This document shows, piece by piece, positions 7,303-16,646 of a stretch of 64,000 nt of DNA. How positions within the stretch are numbered: position 1 is the first letter of the stretch; the number at the start of each line of letters is the position of its first letter. The position numbers and the translations under genes were made by a program. Under the pieces are notes generated by a model. The model was not told the origin of the DNA and did not search any database. It worked only from the letters and a program-made list of their open reading frames with translations. Origin of the DNA: Aerococcus sp. 1KP-2016. Its GTDB lineage: Bacteria; Bacillota; Bacilli; Lactobacillales; Aerococcaceae. The stretch lies in assembly GCF_002252085.1 (NCBI RefSeq), contig NZ_NEEY01000001.1, forward strand, positions 62,001 through 126,000, in the 5' to 3' direction.

Positions 7303-7908
7303 ATGAGTTTTGGAGAGAGATTACAGCACGCCAGAGAAATAAGTGGACTAACATTAGATGAAGTGGCTAGAAAAGTAGGTAAGTCAAAAAGTACTGTACA
7401 GAGATATGAAAGCGGACAAGTTAGCAAATTAGACAATGAGATAATAGGTAACTTGGCTGATGCTGTTAATGTATCGCCTATATATTTAATGGGGTGGACA
7501 AATGTCGCCGAATTACCTATAACAGTCACTAGAATTCCTTTGCTTGGAACAATAGCACTTGGTGACCCAATCACCGCTGAACAGAATGTGGATGAATATA
7601 AACAACGTATATCTGAAGATTTACCAAAAGGAGATTTATTTTATCTTAAATGTAAGGGAGATTCAATGAGCCCTCTTATACAAGATGGTGCTTTAGCATT
7701 ATGTCGAGTACAAGATGATGTTGAAAATGGTGAAATCGCTGCTGTTTTAGTCAACGGTGACACGGAAGCTACCTTAAAAAGAGTTAAGAAGATTGGTAGC
7801 GAAATATTATTACAACCTGAAAATAATGATTACGAACCTATCATCATAAATAAAAACAACCCAGCTCGTATTATTGGCAAGGTTGTCGAAGTAAGTTTTA
7901 AATTATAG
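7303..7908 (+). CDS. LexA-like (CI-type) phage repressor
   Basis: A 201-residue repressor. The N-terminal XRE helix-turn-helix covers about residues 5-60 (TLDEVARKVGKSKSTVQRYE). The C-terminal S24 self-cleavage domain has Ser121 in GDSM and Lys159 in ATLKR as the catalytic dyad. The expected cleavage segment reads LGTIALGDP, so the scissile bond is probably Leu86-Gly87 where relatives usually have Ala-Gly. RecA-stimulated self-cleavage during the SOS response would release the prophage. AGGAGGTGAG precedes the ATG. Confidence 0.9.
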   Translation: MSFGERLQHAREISGLTLDEVARKVGKSKSTVQRYESGQVSKLDNEIIGNLADAVNVSPIYLMGWTNVAELPITVTRIPLLGTIALGDPITAEQNVDEYKQRISEDLPKGDLFYLKCKGDSMSPLIQDGALALCRVQDDVENGEIAAVLVNGDTEATLKRVKKIGSEILLQPENNDYEPIIINKNNPARIIGKVVEVSFKL

Positions 7909-7916
7909 TTTAAAGC

Positions 7917-7941
7917 CCTACCAGTCAGTTAGATTGGTAGG
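7917..7941 (+). terminator. Hairpin after the repressor gene
   Basis: CCTACCA (7917-7923) and TGGTAGG (7935-7941) form a 7-base-pair stem with an 11-base loop, followed by a T-containing stretch. It probably limits transcription into the lipoprotein gene. Confidence 0.5.
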
Positions 7942-7988
7942 ACGTTTATTGGTTAAATAAAATATATCATATATTGGAGGATTTTAAT

Positions 7989-8642
7989 ATGAAGAAATTA
8001 CTTTTATTGGGTATGTCAGCATTTGTTTTGGTAGCTTGTGGAAACGGTTCAAGTGAAACCGCTGCAAATACTGAATCAAGCGAAGCGCAACCATCTACCG
8101 AGCAAATAGACTCAACTAAAAATGACTCATCAAAAGAAGAAGGGGCAACTGATAGCAATCAAGGAAAACGTTCTAACCCTTACACGCTCGCTGATACATT
8201 TGAAATGGATGTACAATATTCTGATCCCGATTCTGATGATTACACACCAATTGATGGCCGTATTAAAATCACTTTCAACAATGTAATAACTGGACAAGAA
8301 GCTCAAGACTTCCTAACGTCTGAAAATGAGTTTAATGACCAAGCACCAGAAGGGTTCCAATGGTTGGTGTTTGATACAAGTGTAGAATTACTTGAAGGTT
8401 CAGAAGACGTACCTTTTAATCTTTTCTTAACTGAACAAATCTACGACGCTGACGGTTCAAGTGTGGATAATTCAGAACATATGGCATTCAGCAACAATCA
8501 ATTAAGTGACCAATCAATCTTCCCTGGAGCTACTGCTCAAGGTAATATCGTGTTACTAGTACCAGAAGATACAACTGGCGCGCTAATGGAAATGTCTTAT
8601 CTAGGTGGCGGCGACACAGTCTATATTGATTTATCAGAGTAA
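7989..8642 (+). CDS. Prophage lipoprotein, superinfection-exclusion candidate
   Basis: A 217-residue lipoprotein. The signal peptide ends in the lipobox LVAC (Cys near residue 17). A Ser/Thr/Glu-rich linker follows, then a beta-rich domain (about residues 60-215) that resembles DUF4352/DUF5067-type extracellular folds. The gene lies between repressor and integrase, where lactic-acid-bacterial prophages often keep lysogenic conversion genes such as Ltp of phage TP-J34, which blocks DNA injection by related phages. That role is inference. The start follows GGAGG; a frame-extending ATG at 7974 would spoil the signal peptide. Confidence 0.75.
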   Translation: MKKLLLLGMSAFVLVACGNGSSETAANTESSEAQPSTEQIDSTKNDSSKEEGATDSNQGKRSNPYTLADTFEMDVQYSDPDSDDYTPIDGRIKITFNNVITGQEAQDFLTSENEFNDQAPEGFQWLVFDTSVELLEGSEDVPFNLFLTEQIYDADGSSVDNSEHMAFSNNQLSDQSIFPGATAQGNIVLLVPEDTTGALMEMSYLGGGDTVYIDLSE

Positions 8643-8657
8643 GAATAAAAAACACCC

Positions 8658-8686
8658 CACTCTCTACTTTGGCCGGTCGAAGAGTG
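8658..8686 (+). terminator. Hairpin after the lipoprotein gene
   Basis: CACTCT (8658-8663) pairs with AGAGTG (8681-8686) across a 17-base loop. There is no T-run directly after it, so it is a weak terminator candidate. Confidence 0.35.
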
Positions 8687-8766
8687 AGGCAATCTGAAGT
8701 TTAACAAAATGCACTATGTGTGCTTTTTGTGTACCTATATTTTAGCACGAAAGGAGTTGAAAATCC

Positions 8767-9912
8767 ATGTGGATGGAAGAATTGGAAAACGGGAAATTTA
8801 AATACACAGAATCATATACAGACCCTTACACCGAAAAACGCAAGTATAAGTCCGTCACTTTGACAAGTAAGTCCAAACAAGCTGAAAGAAAGGCTAGGCA
8901 GATACTTGACGATAAAATTGTCACTGTTTTAAATACTAAAAAAGGCACATCTATGCCTTTGAATCAACTCATGGCAGAATGGTACCCACTGCACCTTAAA
9001 ACGCTTAGAAATGGTAGTATTCGAACACACAACGCAATTAAATCTAAAATAGAAGAAACTATTGATATGGATATTTTAGTCAATAATCTAGATAGTAGAT
9101 ATTTGCAAAACTGGGTTAATGGTTTGGAAAATTATTCTTATGGGTATACTAAATCCGTAAAAAATATGCTAGGTCAATTGCTGAAGTACGCAGTGGATAT
9201 GTCGATAATCGAATACTCACCGATGGAAAACGTAAAACTTGTGAAGCAACCTCAAACGCTAGATGATCTAAATAAGATTGGTGCTAAGTATTTTGAAAAA
9301 GAACAAGCGGAAGCAATCATCAGCTACTTAAATCAGCATAAGAAAACTGGTAGACTTTCAAGACTTGCTGAGTTTATGTATCTAACCGGTTGCCGAATTG
9401 GTGAAGCGATTATCTTAAAAGAATCGGACTTTGATTTTAATCGAAAAACCGTTAAGCTGCACGGTACAATTGATACTAATAACGGGTATAAACACGCAAC
9501 CAAAGGCTTGCCAAAGACATCAAAATCTTATCGTGAGATTGGTCTAACAGATAGATGTGTGGATTTAGTCAAACAAAGAATTATGGAAATGAAATTAGAT
9601 AGCCTTGAAAGTGGCAATCAAGACGGCTATATTTTTTCAACGGCAAGCGGAACACCAATCCAAGTGACATCCTTCAATAATTCACTAAAACGCGCAGGCG
9701 CTAAATTAGGATATCCAAATAGCGAAAGTTTCTCATCTCATTATTTTAGACATACCCACGTATCACTACTTGCTGAAAATAACGTACCTTTGAAAGCTAT
9801 CATGGAGCGTGTGGGACACTCTGACAGCAAGATGACTACTGAGATATATACCCACGTAACCAAGAAAATGGAATCGAATATCACGGATAAGCTAGAAAAC
9901 TTAGGCTTGTAA
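8767..9912 (+). CDS. int: Phage tyrosine integrase
   Basis: A 381-residue site-specific recombinase. The N-terminal arm-binding domain (about residues 1-60) is followed by a SAM-like core-binding domain (about 65-165) and the catalytic domain. The visible active-site set is Arg in LTGCRIGEA (about 211), HYFRH (about 325-329), GHSD (about 352) and Tyr in EIYTH (about 361). It inserts and excises the phage chromosome. It is the outermost phage gene, pointing at rpmG 83 bases away. AAAGGAG lies 10 bases before the ATG. Confidence 0.93.
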   Translation: MWMEELENGKFKYTESYTDPYTEKRKYKSVTLTSKSKQAERKARQILDDKIVTVLNTKKGTSMPLNQLMAEWYPLHLKTLRNGSIRTHNAIKSKIEETIDMDILVNNLDSRYLQNWVNGLENYSYGYTKSVKNMLGQLLKYAVDMSIIEYSPMENVKLVKQPQTLDDLNKIGAKYFEKEQAEAIISYLNQHKKTGRLSRLAEFMYLTGCRIGEAIILKESDFDFNRKTVKLHGTIDTNNGYKHATKGLPKTSKSYREIGLTDRCVDLVKQRIMEMKLDSLESGNQDGYIFSTASGTPIQVTSFNNSLKRAGAKLGYPNSESFSSHYFRHTHVSLLAENNVPLKAIMERVGHSDSKMTTEIYTHVTKKMESNITDKLENLGL

Positions 9913-9953
9913 CTGCTACTTTTATGCTACTTTAACAGAAGAATTAAAATAAA

Positions 9954-9985
9954 AAACCGCTAAAACCTTAGAGGCTCAACGGTTT
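9954..9985. terminator. Hairpin between integrase and rpmG
   Basis: AAACCG (9954-9959) and CGGTTT (9980-9985) form a short stem between the convergent int and rpmG genes. It could serve either direction. The phage attachment core should also lie in or near this gap (about 9913-10030). Confidence 0.45.
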
Positions 9986-9995
9986 GAATACGTAG

Positions 9996-10148
9996 TTATT
10001 TAACTTCACGGAACAAGCAAACTTTACGTAATTTTGGACTATATTTTTTTACTTCTAAACGGTCTGGATTGTTACGACGGTTTTTTTCTGTTAAGTAAAC
10101 ACGTTCACCTTTTAGTTCAGTGTTTTCTAAAATAATATTCACACGCAT
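9996..10148 (-). CDS. rpmG: 50S ribosomal protein L33, zinc-free type
   Basis: A 50-residue L33 ([29 protein letters not shown]). It lacks the paired CxxC motifs of the zinc-binding form; only one Cys remains, near the C-terminus. It is therefore the C-minus paralogue, the type induced or favoured under zinc limitation in organisms that hold both. GGAGGGG marks the ATG at 10148, so longer frames are not real. Its 3' end faces the integrase gene and is the likely phage attachment locus; the coding sequence is intact. Confidence 0.93.
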   Translation of the reverse strand: MRVNIILENTELKGERVYLTEKNRRNNPDRLEVKKYSPKLRKVCLFREVK

Positions 10149-10269
10149 GCGATACCCCTCCAATACAATAAAATTATTAACTGATATACAGTAACCATAC
10201 TTGAGTATTGTATCATAATCTATATACATATGCCAAGTATTTTTTACCTTACTCGTAAATACAATAAAT

Positions 10270-10300
10270 CAGAAGGCTGGAAGAAAATATCAGCCTTCTG
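10270..10300 (-). terminator. Terminator after the PBP gene
   Basis: CAGAAGGCTG (10270-10279) and CAGCCTTCTG (10291-10300) form a 10-base-pair stem with an 11-base loop, followed on the minus strand by a T-rich run. It lies just past the PBP stop. Confidence 0.75.
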
Positions 10301-10309
10301 ATTCATGAC

Positions 10310-12427
10310 TTAATCTGCTATCGCTTGTTGATATTCATCAATATTATAGTACAAACCTAATACAGCAGGCGCAATTGCTTGTGCTGAGGTAGCAATACCC
10401 GGTTTTGTATTTGGAATAACGATGGAAACGGCTATTTCTGGATTATCATAAGGCGCCCAACCTGCCCAAGTAGAATTTTCATAAACATCATCTATTGTGG
10501 CTGTACCTGATTTACCAGCTACTTCAATTGGGAATCCGTTGAAAATATTGTAACCCAAACCTTCGCTTGTATTCACAACTGACCAAATACCTTCGCGAAC
10601 TTCTTGTAATTCTTCATCTGTTAGTGACACATGATTTAATACTGTCGGTTCATATTCATACACCACAGCACCCTCAGTTGTATCTTCAGCAGGCGCTAAG
10701 ACTTTATCCAAGACGTGCATCGCATAACGTGTACCACCATTGGCCATGGTTGAAATGTATTGGTTCAATTGGATTGGTGTATAGGTATCAAACTGACCAA
10801 AAGCCAAGTCAAGTGCATTACCAGGCTGAGCAGTTTTCCCACCATTAATACCAGTTGATTCATTTTCCAAATCAATACCAGTTGAAACCCCTAAACCGAA
10901 TTCAGCAAAGTGAGACCGGATTTGTTTATAAATAGCATCTGTATCAAGACCAGCTAAGTCCATATTTGGTTCATAGTAGTTGATACCACCTAAGGCCATG
11001 GCAATCTTAATCATATAGATGTTTGAAGACAAGGCTAAGGCTTGTTTATCTGTCAACTCTCTTGGTGCTGAATCATTATTCGATGTAAACCACCAAGAAC
11101 CTTTTACTGGTGTTCCAGAGAAGTATAGTGGTTCATCGGTTTTCACATTATCAGAACCTACTTCGAGTAAACCTGTCGCATATCCAGTTGCAATCGTTGC
11201 CCCTTTGACAACAGACCCTGAAATAAATGAAGAGTTGATCGTACCAAGGGCATCATCAATAATTTCGCCGTCATCTGTTTTTCGTTTTCCAACCAAGGCG
11301 TATACTTCACCCGTTTGAGGATCCGAAGCAACAATATAAATTTGATTGTTGGCTGGATCACTTGCAGATTCAAGATATTGGGTTGCATATTCTTCAAGCT
11401 CTGCTTGATATTCAGAATCAATGGATAGTTGAATGGTATTACCCATCTCACCTTCATAAGTTTGTTCTGTTCGAAGAATATCCCCATCTTGGCTGACTTC
11501 TGTTTCATAAGTCGTTTTCGAACCACGCAATAAATCTTCATATTCTAATTCTAAATATGAGGTCCCTACACGGTCATTCAAGGCATAGCCTTTAGCCAAG
11601 TAGTAAGATTGTAAATCACTAGGAATACCCTCTTCAGTACTTGTCACACCACCTAATAATGAACGTAGCAGTGAATCAAGTGGATAAGTTCGTTTCCAAT
11701 CCATCGTCACATTCACACCTGGTAATTCTTTGGCATGTTCTGCAACCACTGCCGTTTCTTCAGTTGTCACTTCTTCATTTTTAATAAAGACAGTGGATAA
11801 GGCAGATGCTGCATTCATTTTGGCAAAGATAACAGCTGCTTCTTTTTGTTGATTCGATAATCCATTGATATCTTCATCCGTTACATATGATAACTGAATA
11901 CTATAAATCTCATCATCCGCAGCGGCTAATTCTTCTTCCGTCAATCGATCATTGATTAAATCAGTGTTGGCAGCGACAAAGTAATCTTGTAAATCGCGCT
12001 CAGACACATCTTCAATCGATACCGCAATATAATTTGCTAATGCATTGGCTGTAGCTACCATATCTTCACCCGACACTTGTTGGCCGCGCGTATAAGAAAT
12101 AGCTTGTAATGGTTCGTTATCCACCATTACCACGCCATTGGCATCGATAATAAGCCCACGTGGTACCGATTCCTCAACTATCGTTGTTTCTGTCGCATTG
12201 ACTAAATCAGAGAACATATCCCCTTGAACCAATTGCAGATAACCTAATCGTAAAATTAATACCGCAAATAAGACAAAGATGGCAATCATCATCACATTTA
12301 ATCGGCTTAAAAAGGGACCCCAAATGGGTGCGCGTCTTTTTGGTTGATTATCGTCATACCCCGACTTTTCTATCTTTTCTTCAGTTTTTTTGTGAAGTTT
12401 TTGTTTGTTTTGATCATGTTGACCCAA
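10310..12427 (-). CDS. Class B penicillin-binding protein (PBP2-type transpeptidase)
   Basis: A membrane-anchored peptidoglycan transpeptidase of about 705 residues. A cytoplasmic basic stretch and one transmembrane helix (MMIAIFVLFAVLILRLGYLQ) precede the dimerisation domain and the transpeptidase domain. All three active-site motifs are visible: SVVK, SSN and KSGT. There are no PASTA repeats, so an elongation-type PBP2/PBP2b role is more likely than a PBP2x role. The frame is open to an ATG at 12529, but that part has no ribosome binding site and overlaps promoter-like TATAAT boxes. A TTG at 12427 after AGGTGAT is the better start. Confidence 0.85.
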   Translation of the reverse strand: MGQHDQNKQKLHKKTEEKIEKSGYDDNQPKRRAPIWGPFLSRLNVMMIAIFVLFAVLILRLGYLQLVQGDMFSDLVNATETTIVEESVPRGLIIDANGVVMVDNEPLQAISYTRGQQVSGEDMVATANALANYIAVSIEDVSERDLQDYFVAANTDLINDRLTEEELAAADDEIYSIQLSYVTDEDINGLSNQQKEAAVIFAKMNAASALSTVFIKNEEVTTEETAVVAEHAKELPGVNVTMDWKRTYPLDSLLRSLLGGVTSTEEGIPSDLQSYYLAKGYALNDRVGTSYLELEYEDLLRGSKTTYETEVSQDGDILRTEQTYEGEMGNTIQLSIDSEYQAELEEYATQYLESASDPANNQIYIVASDPQTGEVYALVGKRKTDDGEIIDDALGTINSSFISGSVVKGATIATGYATGLLEVGSDNVKTDEPLYFSGTPVKGSWWFTSNNDSAPRELTDKQALALSSNIYMIKIAMALGGINYYEPNMDLAGLDTDAIYKQIRSHFAEFGLGVSTGIDLENESTGINGGKTAQPGNALDLAFGQFDTYTPIQLNQYISTMANGGTRYAMHVLDKVLAPAEDTTEGAVVYEYEPTVLNHVSLTDEELQEVREGIWSVVNTSEGLGYNIFNGFPIEVAGKSGTATIDDVYENSTWAGWAPYDNPEIAVSIVIPNTKPGIATSAQAIAPAVLGLYYNIDEYQQAIAD

Positions 12428-12497
12428 CTTATCACCTACTTTCAATAAAACACTTACTGTTGCCAAAAATTCCCAATAATTTTGGACAATGTAATCT

Positions 12498-12508
12498 ATT
12501 ATATTATA
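12498..12508 (-). promoter_or_regulatory. Possible -10 region for the PBP gene
   Basis: Two overlapping TATAAT hexamers occur on the minus strand (12498-12503 and 12503-12508). No convincing -35 box is present. Their position inside the long reading frame supports the downstream TTG start. Confidence 0.35.
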
Positions 12509-12659
12509 CACAAAAACCCCTGTATACATGTATGGAAATTATTAAGATTCTTTTGAAAATGCATACATACATTTAGTTTTTGTAAATTTGTGCTTTGGTA
12601 AGCCGCCACGAATTATAAATATGATATGCTAATAGCAATTCAAAAAAGGAGTACGTGTC

Positions 12660-15422
12660 ATGACGCAACTATTTCAAGCACTACAAAAAATATGTCAAAA
12701 ACACCCACTCAAATCAGCAATGATTGGCTTATTCTTAGCCGTCTTTGTCTTGATGGGCACCTTCTTTGCCGTGGGATTACAAATTGCGCCCTTTGGCAAC
12801 GGCACCATACTAACTGTCGATTTGGGCCAACAATATGTTGATTTTTACCAATACTACCGCGACGTCTTTTATGGGAATTGGGACCAACTATTCTATTCCT
12901 TCACCAAAGCTACCGGTGGTGAGATGGTCGGCACCTGGTCATACTACCTCATGTCGCCCTATCTCCTATTACTCTTAATCTTTCCGCAATCTTGGTTATC
13001 CTTTGCCGTAGCCCTGATTGTCGTCCTAAAATTAGCTACTGGCGCTGCTGCCTTCCAGTACATGTTAGGTAGACTATATAATGAAGTGACCTGGCAATCA
13101 CTCACCTTTTCCTTTGCTTATGCCTTCATCGGCTACCTATCCGCCAACCAATTAAACGTCATGTGGTTAGACGGTGTCATTTTCCTGCCCTTCCTTATCT
13201 GGGGATTAGAGAAAATCATGCGGGGTCAAGCAGGTTGGACCTATGCCTTTTGGTTAGCTACCATTTTAATTTCCAACTATTATATCGGCTATATGATCTG
13301 TATCTTCGTCGTCCTATTTTATGCTTATCGATTCGTTGCACATAGCAAAAAGGACTTACATGAACCAGAAATGGCCGCAACTTTAAACGATAGTTTAGCT
13401 ACACCAAGTCAGTTTGCGCCCAGCTATTTCACCACAATCAAACGCTATCTGACAACTACCACCGCTAAATTTGCAGGTTGGTCTCTGGCTGGGGGTGGTT
13501 TATCCGCCTTTCTATTGTTGCCAACATTTTATGCTTTGGCGACATCCAAAGGTGCACAATCGTCACCAGCACTCGAATTAAAAGCCGATTATCCCATCTA
13601 TGATATTGTTTCTAAATTTGTGCTCGGTCCCTTTAATTTCGATCAGATGCCGGACGGCTTACCAAATGTATTTATCGGTAGCCTCCCATTAATCATGGCC
13701 ATCCTTTTCTTCTTTTATAAGAAAATTGCACTAAGTGAACGATTAGCAGCCTTGGCAGTGACTGTGATTTTATTACTATCAATGAATATATCGGCCTTTA
13801 ATCTAGTTTGGCATGGTTTCCAATATCCCATCTGGTACCCATACCGTTTTTCATTCGTATTTTCATTTTTCCTATTGTATATAGGCTATCAGGTATACAG
13901 ACTAAAACCAACTTTATCAATGAAAGCAGCCCTCTCACTGCTACTTGTATTTGCCACTGCGTGCGGCTATCTCTTATACCGAATCGATGAGTTCGATTAT
14001 ATTTCAGCCACAACTGTCATTATTACCTTTATCCTATTTGTCGGCATTGCGGCGCTACTGATTATGGCTGCTGACTTCGATAAATTGATATATGCGCTCT
14101 TGTTGGTGATTACAGCCAGTGAAGTATTTGCCAATTCAGTCATCACAATTGCTAGCATTTCCTACTTGAAAGAGGACGATTTTGCTACTTACATTAGTGA
14201 AACAAAGCCCTTAGTGTCGTCCTATAGCCCTCGCGAAAATGAATTCTATCGTATGACCAAGACCTTCCAGCGTACCAAAAATGATGCCATGCAATTGGGT
14301 TACTACGACTTGAATCATTTCAACTCGACGTTGGAACGAAACACCACACAGTTGTTCAAGCAACTTGGTTTTCCGATGAGTGATGGTTTCACAAACTATA
14401 CGACGGGTACCCTATTAACAGATGCCTTATTTGGGGTAAAATACTACTTTTCACTCACACCATTTGCATCTGACCAAGGGAATTTGTCCGACCGTGTGAC
14501 GTCACACCGCGCTGACCTCGGCCTATATGATGTGGCTGAAGTTACTAATCAAATGTTGGTTTATGAAAATCCCAACGCCCTATCTCTAGGCTATATGGTG
14601 GATCAAGCCATTACTGAGGTTGATGCGTCCGATGTCAACCCCATTTACCTGCAAGATGAATTGCTGAATGTTTTATTGGGGCAAGGGCCTACAGATGGCG
14701 TATCGCTCGATCAATTTGAGATTGCTAATTTCGCCAGTATTGATCTCTTCCATGTGACTTCTCAAGATGAATCTATGGTCAATACGGCCTATACCCGCGA
14801 TGATTCAGGGGAGGATTCCTTCATTGATATTCACATTAATATGAAGTCCAACCAGTCCTACTATATTACCGTGCCGTCTTATTTGGATGATGAGGAAGTA
14901 AAATACTTCCTTGATGGTGAGGAGCTAGATTACGATACTTCTTATCAATCCATCCAAGTATTCAATATTGCGAGTGATGACCAAAATACCGAGAAAATAT
15001 TTACGATTCAATTGTTAGATGATGACACAACACTGTCTGATGTCAACCTCTATACCCTTGATCCGGCAACGATTAAAACCATGTCTACAAACCTTTCAGC
15101 AGGCAATTTACAACTAGACAGCTTTGATAATACAAGTTTCTCGGGAAGCGTAACGGTTGATGATCCAAGTAAATACTTGATGTTAACCATTCCATACGCT
15201 AAAGGTTGGCATGCAAGTATCAACGGCGAACCAGTTGACACTGTTGAACTACTTGATGGTGGCTTTATGGGTATTCAATTCCCTGAGGCTGGAACTTATG
15301 ACGTTTCCTTTTACTATCTACCAGAAGGACTTGTACTAGGCACTATCATTACTATAGCCACAGGTGCTGTCCTAATTGTTATCTATATCTATGGTAAAAA
15401 GAAAAAATCAGCTAACGCATAA
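12660..15422 (+). CDS. YfhO-family multi-spanning membrane protein
   Basis: A 920-residue membrane protein. The N-terminal two thirds hold a dozen or so transmembrane helices with GT-C-like features (acidic pair in the first outer loop, TVDLGQQYVDFYQYYRD). A large extracellular domain and one last helix (LVLGTIITIATGAVLIVIYIY) follow. YfhO proteins are lipid-linked sugar transferases; B. subtilis YfhO decorates lipoteichoic acid outside the cell using sugars loaded by a CsbB-type enzyme. No such partner gene is near. AAGGAG precedes the ATG. Confidence 0.85.
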   Translation: MTQLFQALQKICQKHPLKSAMIGLFLAVFVLMGTFFAVGLQIAPFGNGTILTVDLGQQYVDFYQYYRDVFYGNWDQLFYSFTKATGGEMVGTWSYYLMSPYLLLLLIFPQSWLSFAVALIVVLKLATGAAAFQYMLGRLYNEVTWQSLTFSFAYAFIGYLSANQLNVMWLDGVIFLPFLIWGLEKIMRGQAGWTYAFWLATILISNYYIGYMICIFVVLFYAYRFVAHSKKDLHEPEMAATLNDSLATPSQFAPSYFTTIKRYLTTTTAKFAGWSLAGGGLSAFLLLPTFYALATSKGAQSSPALELKADYPIYDIVSKFVLGPFNFDQMPDGLPNVFIGSLPLIMAILFFFYKKIALSERLAALAVTVILLLSMNISAFNLVWHGFQYPIWYPYRFSFVFSFFLLYIGYQVYRLKPTLSMKAALSLLLVFATACGYLLYRIDEFDYISATTVIITFILFVGIAALLIMAADFDKLIYALLLVITASEVFANSVITIASISYLKEDDFATYISETKPLVSSYSPRENEFYRMTKTFQRTKNDAMQLGYYDLNHFNSTLERNTTQLFKQLGFPMSDGFTNYTTGTLLTDALFGVKYYFSLTPFASDQGNLSDRVTSHRADLGLYDVAEVTNQMLVYENPNALSLGYMVDQAITEVDASDVNPIYLQDELLNVLLGQGPTDGVSLDQFEIANFASIDLFHVTSQDESMVNTAYTRDDSGEDSFIDIHINMKSNQSYYITVPSYLDDEEVKYFLDGEELDYDTSYQSIQVFNIASDDQNTEKIFTIQLLDDDTTLSDVNLYTLDPATIKTMSTNLSAGNLQLDSFDNTSFSGSVTVDDPSKYLMLTIPYAKGWHASINGEPVDTVELLDGGFMGIQFPEAGTYDVSFYYLPEGLVLGTIITIATGAVLIVIYIYGKKKKSANA

Positions 15423-15440
15423 AAACAATTAATATGATAA

Positions 15441-15551
15441 AGGGGTTGGAACAAAAGGCCTCTAAAAAGGCGTACACAATTCTTAAAAAGACTTGTGTAC
15501 GCCTTTTACTTTGAAAAAATTCTTATAAATTTTGATTGAAATATATCAGAG
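15441..15551 (-). repeat. Dispersed repeat, copy B (partial, reversed)
   Basis: About 110 bases match the right-hand arm of copy A (17604-17883) in the opposite orientation, including the hairpin with GGCGTACAC and GTGTACGCC and the terminal AGGGGTTGGAACAAAAG. The cloverleaf core is absent. Copies B and A therefore form an inverted pair around sodA and the DUF1189 gene. Confidence 0.8.
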
Positions 15552-15585
15552 AAAGCATTGTCCCGTACTTGTTTAGAAAACAGCG

Positions 15586-15823
15586 ATTCTCGAATGGGAC
15601 TGTCATTCGAGAATTTTTTGGTTTTTATATCGAATAAATGGCTATGGTATAAAAAAAAGATTATTTTATTGAATAGAACCCCCATTCTAGATAGCTTTTA
15701 TGCCTTGTACTGAATGAACCGTCATTCAGTAAGAAACATCATTTTTTTATCGAATGAAATTTCATTCGATACAATTTCGCGTTTTTGTCTCGAACCGCGC
15801 ATTATTCAGGAATGATATCGTTC
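15586..15823. repeat. Ladder of dyads, 40-base period (array 1)
   Basis: Units are centred near 15600, 15640, 15679, 15720, 15760 and 15799. The clearest are ATTCTCGAATG/CATTCGAGAAT (15586-15614), ACTGAATG/CATTCAGT (15709-15730) and ATCGAATG/CATTCGAT (15749-15770). Weaker units keep a GAAT...ATTC skeleton. Arms differ between units but stay paired. The first unit ends in a T-run and could terminate the YfhO-family transcript. Confidence 0.6.
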
Positions 15824-15837
15824 ACGATACAGCAAAC

Positions 15838-15876
15838 GAGGTTGGCATCAATTTGTCCTAACCTCCGTCTCTTTTT
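15838..15876 (+). terminator. Terminator facing rightward
   Basis: GAGGTTGG (15838-15845) pairs with CCTAACCTC (15857-15865), and a run of seven T follows. It would end transcription arriving from the YfhO-family gene. Confidence 0.6.
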
Positions 15877-15920
15877 TTAATAGTCAACTATAGAGTTGAT
15901 ATCACTTAGTTAAATAAAAA

Positions 15921-15947
15921 AGAAGGTGAGCGTCATGCCCACCTTCT
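15921..15947 (-). terminator. sodA terminator
   Basis: AGAAGGTG (15921-15928) and CACCTTCT (15940-15947) form an 8-base-pair stem, followed on the minus strand by a T-run. Confidence 0.75.
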
Positions 15948-15969
15948 ATTAGCTTACACTGAAAGATGA

Positions 15970-16575
15970 TTATTTAGCAGCGTCAAAACGTTCTGCTACA
16001 ACATCCCAGTTAACGATATTCCAGAATGCAGCGATGTAGTCTGGACGTACGTTTTTATATTTCAAGTAGTATGCATGTTCCCATACATCGATACCTAATA
16101 ATGGCGTTTGACCTTCCATTAATGGTGAATCTTGGTTTGGTGTTGAAGTGATAGCAACTTCACCGTTGTCAGCAACTAGCCATGCCCAACCTGAACCAAA
16201 ACGACCAGTAGCAGCAGTTTTGAATGCTTCTTGGAATTCAGCAAATGAACCGAATTTAGCATCGATAGCTTCTTTTAATGCGCCTGTAGGTTCTCCACCT
16301 GCATTAGCAGCAAATTGTTCCCAGAATAAAGTATGGTTAGCGTGTCCACCAACATTGTTACGAACAGCAGTTTTTTTGTCTTCTGGAACTGAATCAAAGT
16401 TTGCTAAAATTTCTTCAGCAGATTTGTCAGCTAATTCAGTACCTTCTAATGCAGCGTTAGCATTAGTCACGTAAGTGTTATGATGTTTGTCATGATGTAA
16501 GTGCATTGTTTCTTCATCAAAGTAAGGTTCTAGAGCATCATAAGCGTATGGTAATTCTGGTAATTCAAAAGCCAT
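15970..16575 (-). CDS. sodA: Superoxide dismutase (Mn/Fe family)
   Basis: A 201-residue cytosolic enzyme that converts superoxide to hydrogen peroxide and oxygen. The metal ligands of the family are visible: His in [13 protein letters not shown], His in [10 protein letters not shown], and the Asp/His of [13 protein letters not shown]. Full length, AAGGAGG before the ATG, and its own promoter and terminator. Residue patterns fit the Mn-type of Firmicutes, but metal use cannot be settled from sequence alone. Confidence 0.96.
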   Translation of the reverse strand: MAFELPELPYAYDALEPYFDEETMHLHHDKHHNTYVTNANAALEGTELADKSAEEILANFDSVPEDKKTAVRNNVGGHANHTLFWEQFAANAGGEPTGALKEAIDAKFGSFAEFQEAFKTAATGRFGSGWAWLVADNGEVAITSTPNQDSPLMEGQTPLLGIDVWEHAYYLKYKNVRPDYIAAFWNIVNWDVVAERFDAAK

Positions 16576-16617
16576 TAAAAATTCCTCCTTAGAAATTAAG
16601 TTTTTTGTTGTAAGTTC

Positions 16618-16646
16618 ATCATATCAATCCTTGTGTTAAATATCAA
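16618..16646 (-). promoter_or_regulatory. sodA: sodA promoter
   Basis: A -35 box TTGATA (16641-16646) and a -10 box TATGAT (16618-16623) on the minus strand with 17 bases between. Confidence 0.65.

Larger units (their letters stand above)
15423..15969. other. 547-base convergent gap with repeat structures
   Basis: No protein-coding gene is visible between the 3' ends of the YfhO-family gene and sodA. The gap holds a partial copy of the dispersed repeat (15441-15551), a ladder of dyads with 40-base spacing (15586-15823), and one terminator for each flanking gene. Confidence 0.7.

Noticed and set aside
9913-10030. A named attachment core sequence
   Set aside because: Without the other prophage junction no direct repeat can be seen, so only the region is given.
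10149-10229. Longer N-terminus for L33
   Set aside because: The ribosome binding site GGAGGGG lies at the standard ATG. The extension has no similarity to L33.
11158-11541. 127-codon frame inside the PBP gene
   Set aside because: A shadow frame on the same strand as a well-supported PBP, without recognisable features.
15586-15823. CRISPR array
   Set aside because: The period is regular (40 bases), but the repeated part is a changing dyad, not a constant repeat with unique spacers, and no cas genes are nearby.
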